The position numbers and the translations under genes were made by a program. Source: Streptomyces sp. NBC_01296 (GTDB taxonomy: Bacteria > Actinomycetota > Actinomycetes > Streptomycetales > Streptomycetaceae). From it: DNA of 64,000 bases. Each line of letters opens with the position of its first letter. Within the stretch, counting starts at the first letter, position 1. Of this stretch, positions 16,601 to 24,095 are shown one piece after another. Where the stretch lies: assembly GCF_035984415.1 (NCBI RefSeq), contig NZ_CP130720.1:8556001-8620000 (forward strand), read 5' to 3'. The notes under the pieces are model-generated. The model was given only the letters and a program-made list of their open reading frames with translations, ran no database searches and was not told where the DNA came from.

Positions 16601-17497
16601 TCAGTTCTTGACGGCGCCTGCGGTGATGCCGCCCACGATGTGCTTGCCGAGGACCGCGAAGACCAGCAGCAGCGGCAGGGTGGATATGAGCGCCCCCGTC
16701 AGGACGACGGCCTGGTCGACGGTGTGGTTCCCCGCGCCGAGGCCGGCGAGGGCCACCTGCAGGGTGGGGTTCCCGTCGGGGGTCAGTGCGATGAACGGCC
16801 AGAAGAAGTCGTTCCATGCCTGCACGAAGACGAGCATTCCAAGGACCGCCATCGCTGGCCTGGCGACCGGGAACACCACGTGCCAGATGATGCGCAGGCT
16901 GTGCGCACCGTCCATCCGCGCCGCCTCCACCAGCTCCACGGGCAGGGCCTCGATGAGGTACTGGCGCATGAAGAACACGCCGAAGGCGGCGACCAGCGAG
17001 GGCAGGACGACCGACTGGAGCTGGTCGACCCAGCCGAGGTCGGTGATGATCTGGTAGAGCGGGATCACGCTGAGCTGCGGCGGGATCGTCATAGTGGCCA
17101 CGACGAGCGCCAGCAGCGCCCCCTTGCCCCTGAAGGCCAGTTTGGCGAAGGCGAAGCCGGCGAGGGTGGAGAACAGGACGGTGGACAGGGCCACGAGCCC
17201 GGCCACGATCGTCGTGTTGACCAGTGCCTCGCCCATGTCGACCTGGTTCCAGGCGAAGGAGAGGTTGTCGAACAGCCGGGGGCCGGGCAGCAGCGGGGCC
17301 GGAGCCTTGACCACGCGCTCGCCCGTGTGGGAGGCGGCGACCAGGTTCCAGTACAGGGGGAAGAGGGAGACCAGGGCGGCGAGGCCGAGCAGGACGTAGG
17401 TCAGCGGTCCGGCGTGGTGCTGGCGGCCGGCCGACGGGCGAAGGCGCCTGGCGCGCGGCGCCCTGGCGGCTGCGGTCGTGTCGAGTGTGCGGCTCAT
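16601..17497 (-). CDS. cebG: cellobiose/cellotriose ABC transporter permease CebG
   Basis: Second membrane subunit of the CUT1-type cello-oligosaccharide importer. 298 residues with six predicted helices and the EAA loop EAARMDGAHSLRIIWHVVFP that docks the ATPase. Starts 4 bp after the cebF stop. No ATPase gene occurs in the operon; in Streptomyces the shared ATPase MsiK, encoded elsewhere, normally serves Ceb and Bxl importers. Followed by bglC. Confidence 0.93.
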   Translation of the reverse strand: MSRTLDTTAAARAPRARRLRPSAGRQHHAGPLTYVLLGLAALVSLFPLYWNLVAASHTGERVVKAPAPLLPGPRLFDNLSFAWNQVDMGEALVNTTIVAGLVALSTVLFSTLAGFAFAKLAFRGKGALLALVVATMTIPPQLSVIPLYQIITDLGWVDQLQSVVLPSLVAAFGVFFMRQYLIEALPVELVEAARMDGAHSLRIIWHVVFPVARPAMAVLGMLVFVQAWNDFFWPFIALTPDGNPTLQVALAGLGAGNHTVDQAVVLTGALISTLPLLLVFAVLGKHIVGGITAGAVKN

Positions 17498-17501
17498 GGG
17501 T

Positions 17502-18560
17502 TCAGCTCCCCGCCTTCGTGCTGATGCGGCCGGCGCGGTTGCGGTCGCGGCTGCGGCTGCGGCTGCGGTTCGAGCGGGAGACCAGCGCCTCGAGGCCGCC
17601 GATGAGCAGCAGGAGCAGGAGCATGACCCAGGCGATGGCGGAGGCCTGGCCCAGCGCGCCGGTCACCCAGCCCTTCTCGTACATGAGCAGGCTCAGCGTC
17701 TGGAACTGGTTGCCGCTGCCGCCGCTGATGCCGACGCTGCCGCCGTAGAGCATCGGCTCGCCGAAGAGCTGGGTGGCCCCGATGGTCGAGACGATGACGG
17801 TGAACAGGATCGTCGGCCGGATCGAGGGGATGGTCACGCTGAGGAACTGGCGCCAGCGCGAAGCCCCGTCCAACGCGGCCGCCTCGTAGAGGTCCTGGGG
17901 TACGGCCTGCATCGCGGCCAGGTAGATGAGGGCGTTGTAGCCGGTCCAGCGCCACGTCACGATCACCGAAATTGCGATCTGAGCAGGCCACTTGGAGGAT
18001 TCCCAGGCGACCGGCTCGAAGCCGGCCCAGCCCAGCGCCGTGTTGATCAGCCCGTAGTCGGTGTTGAACAGCTGCGCGAAGACGAGGGTGGCCGCCGCGA
18101 TCGAGGTGGCGTACGGGGCGAGCACCGCCACGCGGAAGAAACCGCGGCCACGGAGTTTGTAGTTGAGCAGGTGGGCCAAGCCGAGGGCCATCAGCAGCTG
18201 GGGAACGGTGGAGATCACACCGATGGTGAAGGTGTTGGCGAGGGCGTTCCAGAAGAACTCGCTGCCCGCCAGGGAGGTGTAGTTCTCCAGCCCCTTCCAC
18301 TGCGCGCTGCCGCCGAGTTCCACCCGGTGGAGCGAGAGCCAGCCCGTGTAGATCAGGGGGAAGAGTCCGAAGGCCGCGAAGGTGAGGAAGAAGGGGGCGA
18401 GGAAGACGTAGGGGACCGCCTTCAGGTCCAGGCGGTAGAGCGTGCTGCGCAGTCCGCCCCGGCCGGAGGGCCACTGCTTGCGGGAGCCGGTGCTGGGGGC
18501 CGGGGGATGTGCGGCGGGCGGCGGGGAGCCGCCGCTGGTCGCCCGTACGGAGGTGGCCAC
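17502..18560 (-). CDS. cebF: cellobiose/cellotriose ABC transporter permease CebF
   Basis: First membrane subunit of the Ceb importer, 352 residues. The N-terminal 45 residues are Ser/Pro-rich and cytoplasmic, then six helices follow; the EAA loop reads EAAALDGASRWRQFLSVTIP. The C-terminal tail is an Arg/Ser/Asn-rich run (SRSNRSRSRSRDRNR). Separated from cebE by a 147-bp spacer with tandem repeats and a hairpin, and 4 bp from cebG. Confidence 0.93.
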   Translation of the reverse strand: MATSVRATSGGSPPPAAHPPAPSTGSRKQWPSGRGGLRSTLYRLDLKAVPYVFLAPFFLTFAAFGLFPLIYTGWLSLHRVELGGSAQWKGLENYTSLAGSEFFWNALANTFTIGVISTVPQLLMALGLAHLLNYKLRGRGFFRVAVLAPYATSIAAATLVFAQLFNTDYGLINTALGWAGFEPVAWESSKWPAQIAISVIVTWRWTGYNALIYLAAMQAVPQDLYEAAALDGASRWRQFLSVTIPSIRPTILFTVIVSTIGATQLFGEPMLYGGSVGISGGSGNQFQTLSLLMYEKGWVTGALGQASAIAWVMLLLLLLIGGLEALVSRSNRSRSRSRDRNRAGRISTKAGS

Positions 18561-18589
18561 GGGGGCGTCCTTCCAGGTCGATGCGTGCG

Positions 18590-18629
18590 GTGCTGCTGTG
18601 CTGCTGTGCTGCGGTTCTGCGGTTCTGCG
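18590..18629. repeat. five tandem 8-bp repeats between cebE and cebF
   Basis: GTGCTGCT, GTGCTGCT, GTGCTGCG, GTTCTGCG, GTTCTGCG at 18590-18629, directly upstream of cebF on the minus strand. Probably slippage-prone and potentially length-variable between strains. Confidence 0.75.
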
Positions 18630-18634
18630 GACGG

Positions 18635-18688
18635 CGGCGGCCCGCCGCCACCCGTCACCCGCGGGGAGGCGGTGGGAGGCGGTGGGGG
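18635..18688 (-). terminator. intercistronic hairpin after cebE
   Basis: CGGCGGCCCGCC (18635-18646) pairs perfectly with GGCGGGCCGCCG (18677-18688). It lies 20 bp beyond the cebE stop and before cebF. A partial terminator or RNA-stability element that would favour binding-protein excess; function inferred from position. Confidence 0.6.
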
Positions 18689-18707
18689 CGGGCCGCCGCG
18701 TGCCCCG

Positions 18708-20069
18708 CTACTTGTCGATCTTGTCAGCGACCAGCTTCTTGACGTTCTCCCACGCCTTCGCCGGATCGGTGCCGCGCTGCTCGATGTCGAGGATGCCGTT
18801 GTCGGTGAGGAAGGTCTTCACCTGTCCGTCCCAGCGGCTGATCGGGGCGGGCGTGATGCCGGCCGCGGCTTCCGAGTAGATCTTGCCGACCGGAGTGTCA
18901 CCGAAGTACGGCAGCTTCGCGCCCTGCACCGCCGGAGAGCTGAGGGTGTCCTTGGAGGAGGGGATGTTGCCGTTCACGCCGAAGACCTTGGCGTGCTGGG
19001 CCGGAGCGGTGAGCCAGGCGGCGAGTTCGGCCGCCTCCTTGGTGTGCTTGCCCGACTTCGGGACGGCGAGGAAGGAGCCGCCCCAGTTCCCGGCCACGGG
19101 AGGTGCGGCGATGTCCCACTTGCCCTGGTTCTCCGGGCCCGCCTGGTCCTTGATGATGCCCGTCATCCAGCTCGGGCAGGCCACGGTGGCGAACTTCGAG
19201 TTCTTGAAGGCCGCGTTCCACGTGCCCTTCTCGTCGAACTGGCGCAGCTTCGCGGTCAGTTCGCCCTTCGCCGCCGCCACGGCGGTGTCCCAGGCCTTCT
19301 TCACACCCGGACTGTTCTCGTAGTCCAGCTCGCCCTTGGCGTTGGCGTACTGCACGGGCTCGCTGGAGATCACGGCGTTGAACAGGCCGCTCGCGGAGTC
19401 GTGGAAGGAGGTCCCCTCGGGGGCGCTCTTCTTGTACGCCTCGCCGGTCTGGATGAACTTCGCCCAGTCGCCCGCCCAGAGCCCCGCGACTTCGGCGCGA
19501 TCGGTCGGCAGGCCGGCCTTGGCGAAGAGGTCCTTGTTGTAGCAGATGGCCATCGGGCCGATGTCCGTGCCGAGGCCGATCACCTTGCCGTCGCCCGTCG
19601 TGGCCTGCTTGACCTTCCAGTCGAGGAAGGCGCCGACGTCCGCGCCGCCCGTCTTGCCGAGGTCGGTCCACTTGTCGGCCATGGCGGGTCCGGTCGCCTC
19701 CGCGATGTAGCCGACCTCCAGGGCCTGGATGTCCGCGAGGCCGCTGTCGCGGGAGAGGCGCAGCTTGAGGGTGTCCCAGTACTTCTGGCCGTCCGCGACG
19801 TTCGACTCTTCTATCTTGATGTTCGGGTGCGCCTTCGTGTACTCGGAGTAGAGCTTGGCCCCGGTCGCGTCGTCGTAGCCGAAGGAACCGAAGGTACCGA
19901 TCCGCAGCGTGATCTGCTCGCCGCCGGCCGCGCCGTCGCTCTTGCCCTTGTCGCTGTCACCGCCGCAGCCGGTGAGCAGGGCCGTACCGGTCGCTACGAC
20001 GGCGACCGCGGCGACCGCGTTGATCACGGTGCGGCGTCCGCGTCCGTGTCTGCTGCTGGAAGTACGCAT
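18708..20069 (-). CDS. cebE: cellobiose/cellotriose-binding lipoprotein CebE
   Basis: Extracellular receptor of the Ceb importer, 453 residues. Start at ATG 20069 with GGAG 10 nt upstream gives MRTSSSRHGRGRRTVINAVA and a lipobox LLTGCGGD; the mature part is a MalE-like CUT1 binding protein (ITLRIGTFGSFGYDD, SFLAVPKSGKHTKEAAEL). The longer frame upstream would run through promoter DNA and is rejected. A perfect CebR box lies 118 bp upstream, and cebR is divergent, so repression relieved by cellobiose is expected from work on Streptomyces CebR. Confidence 0.94.
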   Translation of the reverse strand: MRTSSSRHGRGRRTVINAVAAVAVVATGTALLTGCGGDSDKGKSDGAAGGEQITLRIGTFGSFGYDDATGAKLYSEYTKAHPNIKIEESNVADGQKYWDTLKLRLSRDSGLADIQALEVGYIAEATGPAMADKWTDLGKTGGADVGAFLDWKVKQATTGDGKVIGLGTDIGPMAICYNKDLFAKAGLPTDRAEVAGLWAGDWAKFIQTGEAYKKSAPEGTSFHDSASGLFNAVISSEPVQYANAKGELDYENSPGVKKAWDTAVAAAKGELTAKLRQFDEKGTWNAAFKNSKFATVACPSWMTGIIKDQAGPENQGKWDIAAPPVAGNWGGSFLAVPKSGKHTKEAAELAAWLTAPAQHAKVFGVNGNIPSSKDTLSSPAVQGAKLPYFGDTPVGKIYSEAAAGITPAPISRWDGQVKTFLTDNGILDIEQRGTDPAKAWENVKKLVADKIDK

Positions 20070-20186
20070 TCCACTCTCCTCGTCCAAGGTGCTGCCCGTT
20101 GTGCGCCATGGGGTCCGGCGGGTTGTTCGCGGCTCGGCCAGGGGCCCGCCCGGACCTGATGTGAAAGCCGCTGTCGCACCCCTGGA

Positions 20187-20200
20187 TGGGAGCGCTCCCA
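20187..20200. promoter_or_regulatory. CebR box, cebE side
   Basis: Perfect 14-bp palindrome TGGGAGCGCTCCCA, 118 bp upstream of cebE. Confidence 0.92.
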
Positions 20201-20362
20201 CGTCGTTGCCGGAAGGTTGCTGCCTGGCGGGTGCGGGTGTCAAGAGATGAACGCGAATTCATTACAGAGGAGCCTCAGGTGCGGGCTCTTGCTTCTCCGG
20301 CGGGCTGCCCCGTGTCAGGTTGTGAACGCGACCGTGGTGGCAGGAGGGGATCGAGAGTATTG

Positions 20363-20376
20363 TGGGAGCGCTCCCA
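20363..20376. promoter_or_regulatory. CebR box, cebR side
   Basis: Perfect TGGGAGCGCTCCCA, about 140 bp upstream of cebR and 176 bp from the box at 20187. A repressor dimer pair could loop the divergent promoter region; autoregulation is likely. Confidence 0.92.
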
Positions 20377-20513
20377 CTCCGAGTCGGCGTAACGTGTCCA
20401 CGGCTGCGGGGCGGTTGCACCGGCCTGCTTACCTGATCAGCAGGCCGGGCCCGCGCCCGGTGCGGAGTGCGATGGCACGCGAGTTCGGTGGCATACGAGG
20501 GGAGTTCAAGAGC

Positions 20514-21569
20514 GTGAGCGGACGGCAAAGCGGCGGCAGGCCCACTCTGGAAGAGGTCGCGGCCCTGGCCGGTGTCGGCCGGGGCACGGTCTCCCGGGTC
20601 ATCAACGGTTCGCCGCGGGTGAGCGAGCGGGCCAAGGACGCCGTGGCCCGGGCTGTCGCAGAGCTGGGGTACGTACCCAATCAGGCGGCCAGGGCGCTGG
20701 CCGGCAGTCGGACCGACGCGGTGGCCCTGGTCATTCCGGAGACCGAGGCCCGGCTGTTCTCGGAGCCGTACTTCCTCGACCTGATCCGCGGGGTCAGCGC
20801 CGAGCTGGCCGAGGCGGACAAGCAGCTGCTGCTCACCCTCGTCCGGACCGAAGCCGAGCGGCAGCGGTTCGAGCACTACCTGGCGGCCCAGCGGGTCGAC
20901 GGCGTGCTGCTGGCATCGGTCCACGGGAACGACCCGCTGCCTGACCGGATCACGCGGCTGGGCCTGCCGGTCGTCATGAACGGGCGGCGTTCGGAGGCCG
21001 AGCCGGTGGCCTATGTGGACTCCGACAACATCGGTGCGGGACGGGCGGCCGTCGCCCACCTCGCGGGGCGCGGCCGGTCCAGGATCGCGACCATCAGCGG
21101 GCCGCTGGACATGTACGTGGCCCGCGCACGCCTGGGCGGCTACCGCGCGGGCCTGGCCGAGGCCGGAATCCAGCCCGACGAGTCGCTCGTGGCGACCGCG
21201 GACTTCACCGAGGAGGGCGGCCGGCTGGCGATGCGCGAGCTCCTGGAACGCGCACCCGGCCTGGACGCCGTCTTCGCCGCCTCCGACGTGATGGCGGCCG
21301 GGGCGCGCGGCGTGCTGCGCGAGGCCGGCCGACGGGTCCCCGAGGACGTCGCCCTCGTAGGGGTCGACGACTCCACGGTGGCCCGCCTGATGGACCCGCC
21401 CCTGACCAGCGTGCGCCAGCCCATCGAGGAGATGGGCCGCACGATGACCCGGCTCCTGCTCCAGAAGATCGCCGAGGAGTCCGGAGTCGGCGCCGCCCCG
21501 AGGCAGGGCATGGGCGAGGAGCCGCGCCGGGTGCTCCCGACGGAACTGGTCGTGCGGGACTCCTCCTGA
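20514..21569 (+). CDS. cebR: LacI-family cellulose-utilisation repressor CebR
   Basis: 351 residues with an N-terminal LacI helix-turn-helix (PTLEEVAALAGVGRGTVSRV, about residues 10-29) and hinge AARALAGSRT, then a periplasmic-binding-like effector domain ending in VDDSTVARLMDPPLTSVRQP. GTG 20514 follows GGGGAG at good spacing; an in-frame ATG at 20472 is an alternative start. Predicted to bind TGGGAGCGCTCCCA boxes before cebE, itself, bglC, the GH6/GH48 pair and GH9, with cello-oligosaccharides as inducer by analogy to characterised CebR. Confidence 0.93.
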   Translation: MSGRQSGGRPTLEEVAALAGVGRGTVSRVINGSPRVSERAKDAVARAVAELGYVPNQAARALAGSRTDAVALVIPETEARLFSEPYFLDLIRGVSAELAEADKQLLLTLVRTEAERQRFEHYLAAQRVDGVLLASVHGNDPLPDRITRLGLPVVMNGRRSEAEPVAYVDSDNIGAGRAAVAHLAGRGRSRIATISGPLDMYVARARLGGYRAGLAEAGIQPDESLVATADFTEEGGRLAMRELLERAPGLDAVFAASDVMAAGARGVLREAGRRVPEDVALVGVDDSTVARLMDPPLTSVRQPIEEMGRTMTRLLLQKIAEESGVGAAPRQGMGEEPRRVLPTELVVRDSS

Positions 21570-21613
21570 GCCGCCCCGGAAGCCTGTCGGCCGCCCGCCC
21601 CGAGCGTGCCGAG

Positions 21614-21657
21614 GCCCGGAGCCCCGCGGAAGGGAATGCTTCCGTAAGGCTCCGGGC
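21614..21657. terminator. bidirectional terminator between cebR and GH6
   Basis: GCCCGGAGCC (21614-21623) pairs with GGCTCCGGGC (21648-21657); an inner GGAAG/CTTCC stem extends the structure. It lies between two converging genes, 45 bp after the cebR stop and 18 bp beyond the GH6 stop. Confidence 0.75.
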
Positions 21658-21674
21658 TCGTCACCTGCCCTGCG

Positions 21675-23420
21675 TCACAGCGCCGGGTAGGCGTTCTTCA
21701 TGAGCTCCTGGAACTGGGCGGAGAACCACTGGCCGGCGAGCGGTGCGTCCGGGAGGGCCCCCGACATGCTGTTGCCGTTGCGTACGTTGCCTGTGTAGGT
21801 GGGGTCGCACATCCGGTCGAATCCCTTGCCCTCGTTGTTCGGGATCTCCTTGCTGGCCCCGTCGGACTCGCCCGGGGGCTTGATCCACACGTAGGCGTCG
21901 ATGCCGGCGGCCGGGGCTGCTTTCGGTCGTTCGCCGAGTCCGGCGCCGGACTGGTTGCACCAGTTGCCGAGGTGGATGCGCCGGTCGTAGCGGCCGCCGT
22001 TGACGTAGGTGTCCACGCTCGTCAGCGCGCCGGGTCCGGTCGGGCGGGCGGTGCCGCCCCAGCCGTTGCGGGAGGTGTCGATGAGCATGCCGATGTTGGT
22101 GTCGAAGCCCAGGGAGACCAGCTTGGTCCGCATGGCTTGGGCGTAGGACAGTTCGTCGGTGTAGCGGTTCCAGTCGACCCACTTCGACTGGCGCACGGAG
22201 GTGCCGTTGACGGAGTCGTCGATCTTGAAGTTGTCCTCCTTCAGCGCGCTGTAGTTGGCGGTGTTGACGATGAAGCCGTGCACGTTGGAGAGCGTGGAGC
22301 CCTCGGCGGTCGCGGCCTGCTTGAACATGTCGGCGGAGGCACCGAAGTTGTCGTCCCAGCCGAGCCAGCCGTGGTGGCCGGCGTCGACGTAGTTGTAGAC
22401 GTTGGCGATCGAGCCGAGCTTGTTCAGGGCGTAGCCGACGCCCTTGACGTAGTTGCCGTTGGTCTTCATCACGTCGCAGTTGGCGGTTGCGGTGGGGCGG
22501 CCCGAGACGTTGGTGACCAGGTTCGGCAGTGAGTCGATCTCGACGGTGGTGACGATCCGCAGCCCCGCGTACTTGGGGTCGGCGAGGATCGCGGCGATCG
22601 GGTCGATGTACTGCGTCTTGTACTTGTCGATCTCGGTGGGGCCCAGTTCGCCGTTGGAGGCGAGCGCGGAGCAGTCCCGTCCGGGCAGGTTGTAGATCAC
22701 CAGCTGGACGACGAGTTCGCCGCTGCCCTTCTGTGTCAGAGCCGCGTTCAGGTGGTCGCGCAGGCCCATCGTGCCGCTGGTGCCCGTGACGAGGGCGATG
22801 CGGTCCAGCCATACGGCGGTGGGCTGGTTGGCCACCCTGCTGCCGCCCGGTTCGGCGGCGGCATGGGCGGACCACTCGGGGTTCACGTACATCTTGGCGC
22901 CGGCGTAGGGGTTGTCGACCTTGCCGCCGGTGGGCGGAGGCGTGGTCGGCGGCGTAGTGGGCGGGGTAGTCGGGGGTGTGGTGGGGGGCTGGGTCGGGGT
23001 GGCGCCGTTGCAGGTGACGCCGTTGAGCTTGAAGGTCGCGGGGACGGCATTGGTACCGCTGTACGAACCGTTGAACCCGAAGGAGGTCGAACCGCCCGTG
23101 GCCAGCGACCCGTTGTAGGACATGCTCTTCGCGGTCACCGCCGCCCCGGACTGGGTGATGGTGGCGTTCCAGCCCTGGGTGACCTGCTCGCCGTTGGCGT
23201 AGGACCACTCCACGGTCCAGGAGGCCACCGGGTCACCGGTGTTGGTGACGATCACATTGGCGCCGAAGCCGGTGTTCCACTGGTTCGAGATCTGGTACTC
23301 GACCTTGCAGCCGGCGGTGGCGGCGCCGGCGCTGGTACCGAACGCCGTGGCGGTGGCGCCGGCGGCGGTGACGAGACTGAGGGCCGCCAGTAGGGCGGTG
23401 CGGGGGATGGTGCGGCTCAT
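21675..23420 (-). CDS. secreted GH6 cellobiohydrolase with N-terminal CBM2
   Basis: Exo-acting cellulase releasing cellobiose. 581 residues: signal peptide 1-35 ending near AGAATA, CBM2 at about 37-137 (CKVEYQISNQWNTGFGANVI, WNATITQSG), a Pro-Thr linker (repeated PTTP) near 139-163, then a GH6 catalytic domain with YNLPGRDCSALAS (acid Asp), IDTSRNGWGG and VWIKPPGESDG. The layout resembles Cel6B-type actinobacterial exoglucanases. It is divergent from GH48, an enzyme that usually works from the opposite chain end, and both share a CebR-controlled spacer. Confidence 0.93.
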   Translation of the reverse strand: MSRTIPRTALLAALSLVTAAGATATAFGTSAGAATAGCKVEYQISNQWNTGFGANVIVTNTGDPVASWTVEWSYANGEQVTQGWNATITQSGAAVTAKSMSYNGSLATGGSTSFGFNGSYSGTNAVPATFKLNGVTCNGATPTQPPTTPPTTPPTTPPTTPPPTGGKVDNPYAGAKMYVNPEWSAHAAAEPGGSRVANQPTAVWLDRIALVTGTSGTMGLRDHLNAALTQKGSGELVVQLVIYNLPGRDCSALASNGELGPTEIDKYKTQYIDPIAAILADPKYAGLRIVTTVEIDSLPNLVTNVSGRPTATANCDVMKTNGNYVKGVGYALNKLGSIANVYNYVDAGHHGWLGWDDNFGASADMFKQAATAEGSTLSNVHGFIVNTANYSALKEDNFKIDDSVNGTSVRQSKWVDWNRYTDELSYAQAMRTKLVSLGFDTNIGMLIDTSRNGWGGTARPTGPGALTSVDTYVNGGRYDRRIHLGNWCNQSGAGLGERPKAAPAAGIDAYVWIKPPGESDGASKEIPNNEGKGFDRMCDPTYTGNVRNGNSMSGALPDAPLAGQWFSAQFQELMKNAYPAL

Positions 23421-23473
23421 TTCGCGGGGTGCCTTTCAGTTCAAGGTGCGCAGGCGGTCGCGCACCCGGTGCC

Positions 23474-23550
23474 GAATGGGGGGAGTGCCGTGGTGCGAGG
23501 AGTGCCGTTGAGCGAAGGGGTGCCGTGGTGCGAAGGGGTGCCGTCGTACG
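23474..23550. repeat. imperfect 18-bp tandem repeats upstream of GH6
   Basis: About four degenerate copies of a unit like GAAGGGGTGCCGTGGTGC within the GH6 leader, just upstream of its start. No gene overlaps them. Confidence 0.6.
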
Positions 23551-23877
23551 GAGCGGACGCGGTCCTTGGAACCGGGCCGTGGCGCGGTCGGTGAACGCGT
23601 GTCCGCGGATGTGCCCGCCGCTCTCGCCCGAGACCGGGGCCGGTCAGCGAACGAGGCGAGGGTGGGGAAGGGGTGAGCCACTGGCTCGGGTCGTTGTATG
23701 CGATCCCGGGGACCGGCAGGAAACTGCGGGCCCCGGTCGCAAGCGCGGCCTGCACCAGGTCCTGTGTACCGCCGTCGCACGAGGTCAACGCTGCTCCGCC
23801 GAGCAGTGCCGACAGGCGCGGGGGTGTCGATGAGCGGGTCCTTGCAGCAAGTCGCGCTCTGACGGCGCGCCGACCGA

Positions 23878-23891
23878 TGGAACCGCTCCCA
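23878..23891. promoter_or_regulatory. degenerate CebR box, GH6 side
   Basis: TGGAACCGCTCCCA matches TGGGAGCGCTCCCA at 12 of 14 positions. It lies in the 675-bp GH6-GH48 divergent spacer, 121 bp from the perfect box. The spacer is otherwise AT-richer than its surroundings near 23930-23990 and holds no gene. Confidence 0.6.
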
Positions 23892-24011
23892 CTGGTTGGG
23901 GCCAGACCGTAGCGCCAAGTATCACCAAGCAAAAGAGGAGTTGAGTAAATTCGTCGCAGATTGCTTTCGACTCTTCACACGTCTTGACGCCGTCCCGACA
24001 CGTCTGCACAG

Positions 24012-24025
24012 TGGGAGCGCTCCCA
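24012..24025. promoter_or_regulatory. CebR box, GH48 side
   Basis: Perfect TGGGAGCGCTCCCA, 70 bp upstream of the GH48 start. Confidence 0.92.
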
Positions 24026-24095
24026 CTGGTTCAGAGCTTGTGCGCTGCCGCTCCTCCCATCCCGTCTCCCCCGAGCCGCGAGGAGAACCGTCCGC

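Noticed and set aside
20217..20513. An N-terminal extension of CebR starting at 20217
   Set aside because: It would pass through the perfect CebR box at 20363-20376 and has no regulator-like sequence before the helix-turn-helix. GTG 20514 or ATG 20472 are better.
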